A DNA stretch of 64,000 nt from CAZQQN01 sp964595485 (GTDB lineage Bacteria > Bacteroidota > Bacteroidia > CAILMK01 > CAYYUA01), in the NCBI GenBank assembly GCA_964595485.1, contig CAZQQN010000010.1, forward strand, positions 21,799 through 85,798, read 5' to 3'. The notes under the pieces are model-generated. The model was not told the origin of the DNA. It made no database searches and saw nothing but the letters and a program-made list of their open reading frames with translations. Position 1 is the stretch's first letter. The number at the start of each line of letters is the position of its first letter. Both the position numbers and the translations under genes were made by a program. This document shows, piece by piece, positions 33,159 to 40,410 of this stretch.

Positions 33159-35219
33159 ATGCCATGTAAAGTCCTTTCATCCCTGTTCATTTTTTTCGCT
33201 ATGTCGGTTTTTTCCAATGGTGTTAAAGCGCATTGGCCTGATCAAAACCATCAGCATCCGCATAGCCACAAAATTCAAAAATCAGATCAAGTAAAAGATC
33301 AAGATTCTGAAATACGGGATAAGGAACTATACCCCAAGCTGCAAAATGGTAAAGTTTACGAAAAGCAAGCAAAAGGTCCGGTTAAAGTGGGTTTTGGTGA
33401 AGCCTCCCTCCTGCCGGATTTCCCCATGGTCATGTCCTATGGGAGTAATGAACCAACCAAGGCATTTTATGACACAGCCAAGGTCAAAACCATGTTGTTT
33501 GAAGTGGCGGATAAACAATTCGCCCTTATTGAATATGATGTCATCGGCATTCACAATGAGCAGGCAGAATGGCTTAAAGACACCATTGCAGGGAATACAT
33601 CCCTTAATGCCAGGCAGATCATAGTGGCCGCTACCCATAACCATTCTTACGGGCGTACCCACAAGCCTAAAGTTTACCACCTTATGGCCGATCGAGGTTT
33701 GAAAGCCACTCAAAGGGCTCTTAGCCGTAAATTTCCGGCTCAAATCGGTTTTGGTAAGCGAAAAATCCCGGAAGACCTGAACCTTAATCGCGCTGAGTTG
33801 AATGGTAAAGCCAATCCGCTCTTATACATGATCCGGGTAGAAGATACAATGGGTAATTTACGGGGCCTTCATTACAACTACGGCTCCCACCCAACTGTCT
33901 TCACGGAATGGGGCTCCAGCCGCGGGAAAATTGGTCCAAACTGGCCGGGCTATGTGAACCATTATGTACAAAACCGAAAGAGGCTGGATCTCCTTTTTGA
34001 ACGCTATGACAAGAAAAACAACATTAACACATTGCCTTTTGTGATGTTTTCTGAAGGCTCGGCAGGCGATCAACAACCGAGAAATACGGATATTTTCATG
34101 AATGGAGAGCGACAGCCGGGTAACAAAGTTTTCATGGAAAGGCTGGCCAAGCAAGTGGTAAACCTCGCAGAAACTACTGAAACAAAGCGGCAAGTAGATC
34201 TGCACTTCAAGGCTAAAACCCATACCATGCCTATGAAAAGCGGAGAAAAGTATATGACCCTTTTGCAGACGCTGGTCATGAATAATACGGCACTGGCAAC
34301 CATTCCGGGTGAACTCAATGTCCATTTAGGCGATAAACTGGAAAAGCATAGCCCCTACCCTAACAACATCCTGCTAACAAATTCAGATGATTATGTCGGT
34401 TACATTGTGCGCGAAATGATCGCTATGGAATCAGTAACTTACCAATCCAAGGGGGTACCTTTCCATCCATTTTACGGGGAAGCCATGGTTAATTCCGTGA
34501 TTAAGCTGCTTGATGAGGATTACCAGCCAAATGAGCCCCGGGATCCGGATCAAATTTTTGGTGCTATTGCCGGCAATGTGACGTATAATGGGCCTCACAA
34601 AATAGCCATTGGTGCCATGCGGATGCCCCGAACACCTAATTATGGCGGTGGTTTTTACGGGCAGCGGACCGTTGTTGAGGATGATGGCAGTTATCGCATT
34701 GACAGCCTTGGGCCGGGTAAATTGTACTTGTATGTCATGGAGACACCGGCAGATAATCCTGCTCCCGCTAACTTAAAAAGCGGCTTCAGCGATATCCGGC
34801 CAATGACTTACGGGGTGCCCGTTAAATCACAACAAACCAGAAAAAACATCAACTTTCATTTTAAAGAAGGTTATCGGGAAACGGGGGTGGAATCACTTCA
34901 ATTAATGGCTGATAGCCTTTCCGTTAACCATTATACCATCACGGGGCATGTTGCCATTGAAGGCCAATATCCGGCAGACCAATCAATTGAGGTTCGCGCT
35001 TATCCCGCCGGAGTCCATTACCGGGAATTGGCCGCTTTCATGGCCAATCCTTACCAAACCGCAAAGGTACAAAAAGACGGTAGCTTTGCATTAGCAGGAT
35101 TATCTGAAGGTAAATACCACCTGGCCGCATATATGGATGTGAACAATAATAGCCTGGTTGAACCAGGGATAGATAAGCTAACCCAACCATTGAAAAGCCC
35201 GGTTTTAACGATCAATTAA
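33159..35219 (+). CDS. Secreted neutral-ceramidase-like hydrolase with C-terminal carboxypeptidase-regulatory-like domains
   Basis: A 686-residue exported protein. Signal peptide ends near residue 24 (GVKA), then comes a His-rich stretch (HWPDQNHQHPHSHK). The main domain resembles the N-terminal domain of neutral/alkaline non-lysosomal ceramidase: PVKVGFGEASLLPDFP, AATHNHSYG (metal His pair), YGSHPTVF and FSEGSAGDQQPR. From about residue 490 there are two beta-sandwich modules of the carboxypeptidase-regulatory type (IAGNVTYNG, ITGHVAIEG and GSFALAGLSEGKYHLAAYMD). The substrate is unknown and may be a lipid amide, not ceramide. It stands alone. Confidence 0.7.
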   Translation: MPCKVLSSLFIFFAMSVFSNGVKAHWPDQNHQHPHSHKIQKSDQVKDQDSEIRDKELYPKLQNGKVYEKQAKGPVKVGFGEASLLPDFPMVMSYGSNEPTKAFYDTAKVKTMLFEVADKQFALIEYDVIGIHNEQAEWLKDTIAGNTSLNARQIIVAATHNHSYGRTHKPKVYHLMADRGLKATQRALSRKFPAQIGFGKRKIPEDLNLNRAELNGKANPLLYMIRVEDTMGNLRGLHYNYGSHPTVFTEWGSSRGKIGPNWPGYVNHYVQNRKRLDLLFERYDKKNNINTLPFVMFSEGSAGDQQPRNTDIFMNGERQPGNKVFMERLAKQVVNLAETTETKRQVDLHFKAKTHTMPMKSGEKYMTLLQTLVMNNTALATIPGELNVHLGDKLEKHSPYPNNILLTNSDDYVGYIVREMIAMESVTYQSKGVPFHPFYGEAMVNSVIKLLDEDYQPNEPRDPDQIFGAIAGNVTYNGPHKIAIGAMRMPRTPNYGGGFYGQRTVVEDDGSYRIDSLGPGKLYLYVMETPADNPAPANLKSGFSDIRPMTYGVPVKSQQTRKNINFHFKEGYRETGVESLQLMADSLSVNHYTITGHVAIEGQYPADQSIEVRAYPAGVHYRELAAFMANPYQTAKVQKDGSFALAGLSEGKYHLAAYMDVNNNSLVEPGIDKLTQPLKSPVLTIN

Positions 35220-35345
35220 GCATAACCGGGGAACACCTTTCCCGCCCTTTTAGCTTATTGCTATTGATCAAGATATTACCTGACTTTTCCCCGTTATAAG
35301 ATAAATTAAACGCTTTGCTACGGGAATACTATCAATCTTCCCTAT

Positions 35346-35638
35346 AAAATTGATCGTCTCTCCTACTATTTGTTTGAAGGGGCTAATAAGGAAATCTTGA
35401 CACAGGTAGCAGCCTAAGGGGTGTATTGAAACATGCTTTAAAACGGGCCGGGATAGCAAACACCGGTAGCCTGAATTGGTTAAGGCTTAGATACGCCATC
35501 CATTTGCTGGAAAATGGAACGGATTTACGGTATATACAGGAAATGCTGGGGCATAATAGAAGCAAGACAACTGAGCTTTACACGAGTGTGAGCTCAGGGG
35601 ATTTCAGCAAGATTCGAAGTCCTTTTGATGATTTATAA
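35346..35638 (+). pseudogene. Remnant of a tyrosine recombinase (integrase)
   Basis: The right part (from about 35411) encodes SLRGVLKHALKRAGI and then HLLENGTDLRYIQEMLGHNRSKTTELYT, which is the C-terminal half of a Bacteroidota tyrosine recombinase, with the LGH motif and the final catalytic Tyr. The usual HTLRHSFATH motif is degraded to NWLRLRYAIH, so catalytic residues are lost. A further piece, YYLFEG, lies just upstream in a different frame. The N-terminal half is gone. It marks past integration or excision near this site. Confidence 0.75.
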
Positions 35639-35785
35639 AAAGCTGTTAGCTTGGGTATTAGTAACGACCAATATTCGCGCATAACACCCCAAATTTGAAT
35701 AATTAGCGTGACAATTTTTGCACTATAAACGAGTTATAGTGCATTCTAAAGAAAAAAATCCAGTAACATTTGCTATTTTTAAGAG

Positions 35786-36104
35786 ATGAAGGACAAAACC
35801 CAACATATGACTCATCTCATTAGACAAACAATTAACACCATTGATCCTGATGCTGAGGTTATTCTTTATGGGCCAAGAGTAAGAGGGAATGAAAGTTCAG
35901 AATCCTATTGGGACCTTATAATATTGACTAATTACTCAGTTGATCTGAATACTGAACAAAAATTCAGAGACAAACTTTAAGGCCTTGAATTAGAGATTGG
36001 TGAGCCTTTTTCTGTTTTTGTTTATTCAAAGCAAGAATGGACTACTAAACAACGAATAACGCCCTTTTATGAAAAACGTGAATCAGGAAGGTATCAACCT
36101 ATGA
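35786..36104 (+). pseudogene. Decayed MNT nucleotidyltransferase (antitoxin-type)
   Basis: The reading frame resembles a minimal nucleotidyltransferase: DAEVILYGPRVRG is the GSxxRG motif with Ser changed to Pro, and SESYWDLIIL is the DxD segment with the first Asp changed to Tyr. An in-frame TAA at 35978-35980 is followed by more family-like sequence (LELEIGEPFSVFVYSKQEW). An extra A near 36071-36077 shifts the frame; without it the gene ends in TGA at 36102-36104, overlapping the next ATG as ATGA. So this was an MNT/HEPN operon that has lost function. Confidence 0.75.
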
Positions 36105-36523
36105 CTCCCGAATAAAGAAAAGACTACATTCAATAAAGGATTGAAACTACCTACATAAGGTATGATGCAGCAAGACTATTAGCGCATAACGGATATTGGA
36201 ACTCGGCTGTTAACAGGCTATATTATCCACTTTTCTAAGTGGTCAGGGCGCTTCTTGTCCATAAAGAAATTCAAACCAATTCCCATTAAGCAACCAAGAA
36301 CCCATTTTCTTTATATTTCATAAAAACCGGCAAACTTGATCAAAAGTATGGAAGATTGCTGGTGCCACTATTTGACCTAAGGCAAAAGGGGGATTATAAT
36401 AACATCTCAGAATATACGCGAGAAGAAGTTGAACCTTTATTCGGACAAGTAGAAGAAATGATCAAAATGTTTGAACGACCAATTAAAAGCGCACTACAAT
36501 CGGGTAGTCGGCTACGCCATTGA
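36101..36523 (+). pseudogene. Decayed HEPN-domain toxin partner of the MNT gene
   Basis: One frame from the ATG at 36101 reads as a HEPN protein: YDAARLLAHNGYWNSAVNRLYY, VVRALLVHKEIQTNSH, IKTGKLDQKYGRLLVPLFDLRQKGDY, then PLFGQVEEMIKMFE. It is broken by in-frame TAA codons at 36113, 36134, 36236 and 36287, with no frameshift. HEPN partners of MNT proteins usually act as RNase toxins or their relatives. The pair is no longer functional as read. Confidence 0.75.
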
Positions 36524-36606
36524 TAGGTGACAGGGTACGTATTGCATATCCCAAACAGTAGTTGGTGCCACCGTTCATAGCTCCGGTTGTTCCTTAGCAC
36601 TCAGTC

Positions 36607-36750
36607 CACGCAAAGATCGCAAAGGTTTTCATGTAAAGGCCGCAGTGTTGATAAAGCCCTTTTGCGAGCTCTGCTTATTCCTCTTGGCGCCCTTTACGTG
36701 AACCCAAACCCACCATTTCATCATTTTTCCGAGCTTTGGTAGTAATTGAG
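36607..36750 (+). repeat. Dispersed repeat R3, left copy
   Basis: Matches 37789-37932 in the same orientation over ~144 bases: it starts CACGCAAAGATCGCAAAG against CACGCAAAAATCGCAAAG and ends CATTTTTCCGAGCTTTGGT against CATTTTTTCCGAGCTTTGAT. The CGCAAAG-type core resembles dispersed repeats common in Bacteroidota genomes. Confidence 0.75.
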
Positions 36751-36884
36751 AAATTCGAAGCATAATATATTTTGTATACATAACCCTGAGCGTTAGGGCA
36801 TTTACCGATCATCAAAATTGTAAGCTTAAGGTGAGCCAAAAAACCTGGAAGTTTGTAATGCTTTTAATAACCTCCGATTTTAGC

Positions 36885-36892
36885 TATTTTTG
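36885..36892 (+). promoter_or_regulatory. -7 box for the small lipoprotein gene
   Basis: TATTTTTG matches TAnnTTTG and lies 26 bases before the ATG at 36919. No -33 element is at the right distance. Confidence 0.4.
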
Positions 36893-36918
36893 TAATCATA
36901 AACCAAAACTTAGTGACC

Positions 36919-37236
36919 ATGAAAAAAACGATTTTTAGCCTGTTCACCATTTGTTCCTTAGGCTTAATCGCGGGGTGCGGATCCGGAGAAAGCACAGATG
37001 TTGTGGAAAGCGGAAAATACAAAGGTAGCATAGCCGAGGTAAAACCCGATGAAAAGGAAATTTATGTCCAGCACGAAGACAAAAAGCTGGAGCTGTACTT
37101 TACTGACAGCACAAAGCTGACAAAAAACGGGGAAACTGTGGATTTCAGCAAGCTGAAAAAAGACCAGCAAGTCAGCGTAAAAGTGGAAAAAATGGGAAAA
37201 AAGCTCAACCCACTGGCGGTTAAGATCTTAGAATAA
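36919..37236 (+). CDS. Small lipoprotein with an OB-like beta domain
   Basis: A 105-residue lipoprotein with signal peptide and lipobox ending AGC at about residue 20. The mature part (GKYKGSIAEVKPDEKEIYVQHEDKKLELYFTDSTKL, then QQVSVKVEKMGKKLNPLAVKI) looks like a small beta-barrel, comparable to DUF5666-type domains. The frame reaches a GTG at 36913, but the ATG at 36919 is the sensible start. It is followed 35 bases later by a DUF2231 membrane protein; the pair is bracketed by R3 and R4. Confidence 0.7.
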   Translation: MKKTIFSLFTICSLGLIAGCGSGESTDVVESGKYKGSIAEVKPDEKEIYVQHEDKKLELYFTDSTKLTKNGETVDFSKLKKDQQVSVKVEKMGKKLNPLAVKILE

Positions 37237-37271
37237 ACCCCCGTTTTCCGGGTTTTGAAAGTAACAATTCC

Positions 37272-37772
37272 ATGAACGAAATTCCTTCCATGTGGCGAAC
37301 TGAGTTACTCCATCCTCAGTTCGTCCATTTCACGGTTGCTCTACTCCTGTTCGGAAGCTTGCTCTGGATTGCGGCTTTCCTTTTTAAACCAACCAAACGG
37401 ACATTCCTGCACAATGCGGGCCAATTGCTAATTATTACTGGCACCGTAATTTCCTGGGCAACTGTTTACACTGGCACATTGGCGGACACTGAAGTAGGCC
37501 GTACCCTTTGCGACCCTACTGTGCTGGAAAGCCATGAGTACAATGCTTTTACCCTTGCTTATATCTTTTCCGGAATTTCGGTGGTATTTCTTGTTAACCG
37601 GTTTACCACGTTATTTCAGCGTTTTCAAAAAGGGCTTTATTTGCTCCTATTGTTAGGAATGATTGCCGGAAATGCTTACCTGATCAATACCGCCCACCTG
37701 GGGGGCAAGGTGGTTTACCAGCAAGGCGGTGGAGTTTACCATCCTTCAAAGGATTGTAGCGAATTTGAATGA
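37272..37772 (+). CDS. DUF2231-like membrane protein
   Basis: A 166-residue protein with four membrane helices. The pattern LLHPQFVHFTVALLLFG is the conserved HPxxVHF start of DUF2231, followed by SHEYNAFTLAY and the end LGGKVVYQQGGGVY. Conserved His residues at the helix ends could bind heme or metal, but the family's function is unknown. It is the partner gene of the lipoprotein at 36919. Confidence 0.78.
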   Translation: MNEIPSMWRTELLHPQFVHFTVALLLFGSLLWIAAFLFKPTKRTFLHNAGQLLIITGTVISWATVYTGTLADTEVGRTLCDPTVLESHEYNAFTLAYIFSGISVVFLVNRFTTLFQRFQKGLYLLLLLGMIAGNAYLINTAHLGGKVVYQQGGGVYHPSKDCSEFE

Positions 37773-37788
37773 TTTAACTACCCCAATT

Positions 37789-37932
37789 CACGCAAAAATC
37801 GCAAAGCATTTCACGCAAAGACCGCAGCGTTAATAAGCCCTTTGGCTGGCTTTTCGTTTTTTTTGTGCACCCTGCATGAAGCCAATACCCGCAATTTCAC
37901 CATTTTTTCCGAGCTTTGATGGTAAATCAAGG
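37789..37932 (+). repeat. Dispersed repeat R4, right copy
   Basis: Counterpart of R3 in the same orientation, 1182 bases downstream. The two copies are clearly related but diverged. Confidence 0.75.
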
Positions 37933-38021
37933 CACATTGCCGTGACTATAATTCAAGCTGTAAACAGGAATTTGAAAAAGATTTTTCAACTGGCGAACTG
38001 AATTGCACTTACCGCCAACAA

Positions 38022-38132
38022 GCGGCTATATGCCATACAGGCTAAGAAGCCATTTGAGCGATTAGAATTTTTTCCTACTTATTTTAGCTGGTTGACCTTA
38101 AACCACTTTGAAAACTGTACGGCATATAGCCC
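38022..38132. repeat. Inverted-repeat element of about 110 bp
   Basis: GCGGCTATATGCCATACAG at 38022-38040 is matched by CTGTACGGCATATAGCCC at 38115-38132 in inverted orientation, with one or two mismatches. The interior of ~74 bases is unrelated. It could be a miniature transposon or a recombination site. Confidence 0.55.
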
Positions 38133-38594
38133 GGATCCGTTCTACCACAAATATTATGGTAAGGTACATTGATTCAGGTAAGGAAATTTTTGGCGCACCT
38201 TCATTTCTGAATACGGCTTTTTGCTATCGCCCCCTTGATAACCTTGCAGGTATATAAGGTCAGTTTTTTTACTAAAATAACCTTGTTCTGGTACGATACT
38301 TTCCAGGAACTGACGGCCTTTCATTCATTTGCAGCCCGGCAAATTAAGGCCTTCGAAATCCTCGGAAGCTTTAAAAAAAGGACTTTACCTATTTGATTAC
38401 CCTGAGAACAGGTTTTGTATCAAAAAATAATGGAGTCATGTTTGTAAATAGCCTGTAATTAAAAAAGCAAAGCAACCAGTGATTAAGAGGAATAAACCTC
38501 AACAGCATCCAGCCATAAAGTAAAAAATGTCTTTTGTTTTTGATTGGTGCGGAATTTTGTGATTTTCGCTCTTTGAAAAAATCAAACGATCTCC

Positions 38595-40199
38595 ATGCCT
38601 CTGCAAGAGATTAAGCATTTTTTCCAGCGCTGGTTCACCATGATGAACCCGCCGGTTTTTTTTGGTGCCGGGTTATTTGTTTTAGCCATTATCTTGTTTG
38701 GCGGTATTTGGACTGCTACCGCTAAAGTGGTCTTTGAGAACACCCTTAACTTCATTACTCATTATTTTGGCTGGTATTACATCCTCATTGTTTTTTGTTT
38801 TTTAATTTTCGTGATTTGGCTATACATAAGCCCTTACGGCAGAATTCGTTTAGGTAACGATAATGATAAGCCTGAATTTGGTAAGTTTGCGTGGTTCACC
38901 ATGCTCTTTGCAGCCGGCATGGGTATGGGCTTGATTTTTTACGGCGTGGCAGAACCCATTGAACACTTCAACAACCCTCCGACTGCAGACCCTCAATCCA
39001 CCGAAGCTTTAAAAGAAGCCATGCGATTTTCATTTCTCCATTGGGGGTTTCACCCGTGGGCCATTTATATAATTTTTGGCGCTGGTATTGCTTACTTCCA
39101 TTTCCGGATTGGTTTACCCTTAGCACCAAGATCCCTTTTATACCCGATATTTGGAGAACAAATCCGGGGGCCATTGGGCCACGTGGTGGATGCCTTCTGT
39201 ACAGTCGGAACCCTTCTGGGCGTGGCCACATCATTAGGCTTGGGGGCTATGCAGATCAACTCAGCCCTGAAATCCCTTATGGCAGTTACTTATAACACGG
39301 AAACCCAGATCTTAATTACCGTTATTATAACGGCGGTAGCTGTCACATCCACCATATCAGGCCTTGGCAAAGGCATTAAGTACCTCAGCATGACCAACCT
39401 GGTTATCATGTTTCTTTTAATGCTATTTGTTTTCCTGGCAGGCCCTACGCTATACATCGTTAAGCTATTCATTACCTCAATGGGGGATTATATCCATAAA
39501 TTCATCCCTTCCAGTCTCTGGATGAATCCCAGCGTGAACTCGGAATGGCAACAGGAATGGACATTATTTTACTGGGGCTGGTGGATTTCGTGGTGCCCTT
39601 TTGTAGGAGTTTTCATCGCCAGGATTTCAAAAGGCAGAACCATTCGGGAATTTATCTTTTATGTTTTTCTGGTACCTACTATCGTTACCTTCTTTTGGTT
39701 CTGCATTTTCGGGGGGTCAGCACTTTACCAGGATATTTATAACAATGGAGGTATCCACCATGTAGTCAATGAAAACCTTTCCATGTCCCTGAACGCTTTG
39801 TTGGATGAATTGCCCACAGCCTATATAACCAAATGGGTGGGACTGGTATTGGTGGTCATTTTCTTTATCACCTCTTCTGATTCCGGTTCCTTAGTGGATG
39901 ATATGGTCACTTCAGGCGGCCATCCGGATCCACCCGTTCTTCAAAGGGCTTTTTGGGGCGTTTCCGAAGGGGCTGCTGCTGCCACTCTTTTGTTAGCCGG
40001 GGGTTTGAGAGCCCTGCAAACCGCTGCTATATCTTCCGGTTTACCCCAAAGTTTTCTTATAGTTGGCGCTATCTTTGGGTTAGTGAAAGCCTTACGCGTG
40101 GACCGTAAAACAAAAGGAGTTCCTGACAAAGAAGCTTTCCTGCAGGGGCATCGAAAAACAAAAATTCCGTTTAACCTGAAAAGGTCAAAAAGATCATAG
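38595..40199 (+). CDS. BCCT-family transporter (betaine/choline/carnitine type)
   Basis: A 534-residue, twelve-helix membrane transporter that imports quaternary ammonium solutes such as glycine betaine, usually for osmoprotection. Family motifs are FAAGMGMGLIFYGVAEPIEHF, SFLHWGFHPWAIY, WTLFYWGWWISWCPFVGVFIARISKGRTIREFI (aromatic substrate cage) and SSDSGSLVDDM. The short cytoplasmic tail suggests limited osmosensing regulation. The exact substrate cannot be told from the sequence. Confidence 0.92.
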   Translation: MPLQEIKHFFQRWFTMMNPPVFFGAGLFVLAIILFGGIWTATAKVVFENTLNFITHYFGWYYILIVFCFLIFVIWLYISPYGRIRLGNDNDKPEFGKFAWFTMLFAAGMGMGLIFYGVAEPIEHFNNPPTADPQSTEALKEAMRFSFLHWGFHPWAIYIIFGAGIAYFHFRIGLPLAPRSLLYPIFGEQIRGPLGHVVDAFCTVGTLLGVATSLGLGAMQINSALKSLMAVTYNTETQILITVIITAVAVTSTISGLGKGIKYLSMTNLVIMFLLMLFVFLAGPTLYIVKLFITSMGDYIHKFIPSSLWMNPSVNSEWQQEWTLFYWGWWISWCPFVGVFIARISKGRTIREFIFYVFLVPTIVTFFWFCIFGGSALYQDIYNNGGIHHVVNENLSMSLNALLDELPTAYITKWVGLVLVVIFFITSSDSGSLVDDMVTSGGHPDPPVLQRAFWGVSEGAAAATLLLAGGLRALQTAAISSGLPQSFLIVGAIFGLVKALRVDRKTKGVPDKEAFLQGHRKTKIPFNLKRSKRS

Positions 40200-40365
40200 G
40201 GAATATTTATTGGTAAGATTTTACTTGGCAATGGATTTTATTCAAATCCAGCGAATTGCTAAAGTGAAGATCAGTCAATTTAACCCCAAACACCTTTTAT
40301 CATTAGCCACTTTCTTATTTGGAATCGATGCCTATTTAAGAATCGCCATCCAATATCATTCCCCT

Positions 40366-40373
40366 TATATTTG
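40366..40373 (+). promoter_or_regulatory. -7 box upstream of the prolyl oligopeptidase
   Basis: TATATTTG matches TAnnTTTG and lies 37 bases before the ATG at 40411. No clear -33 is seen. Confidence 0.4.
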
Positions 40374-40410
40374 TTGCTTAATTCACCACCTATAATATTG
40401 AAGCAAAACC

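Larger units (their letters stand above)
36524..36918. other. Intergenic region containing repeat copy R3
   Basis: Contains repeat R3 and a -7 box. A 68-codon minus-strand frame at 36394-36600 overlaps the HEPN remnant and is not coding. Confidence 0.6.
37773..38594. other. Long intergenic region with repeat R4 and an inverted-repeat element
   Basis: No gene is visible in 820 bases. It contains R4 (37789-37932) and an imperfect 18-base inverted repeat bounding 38022-38132. The last 70 bases hold a possible BCCT promoter (TTTG, 17 bases, TGATTTTC). Nothing else is supported. Confidence 0.6.

Noticed and set aside
33046..33294. 82-codon open frame upstream of the ceramidase-like gene
   Set aside because: It overlaps the start of the larger gene in another frame and has no family features or plausible leader.
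35786..36523. Genetic-code change with TAA read as sense in the MNT/HEPN genes
   Set aside because: TAA is the ordinary stop codon of most intact genes in this window, catalytic motifs are also mutated, and a frameshift is present; simple decay explains it better.
40210..40395. 61-codon open frame between the BCCT transporter and prolyl oligopeptidase
   Set aside because: No recognisable domain, and a promoter box for the next gene lies inside it; probably chance.
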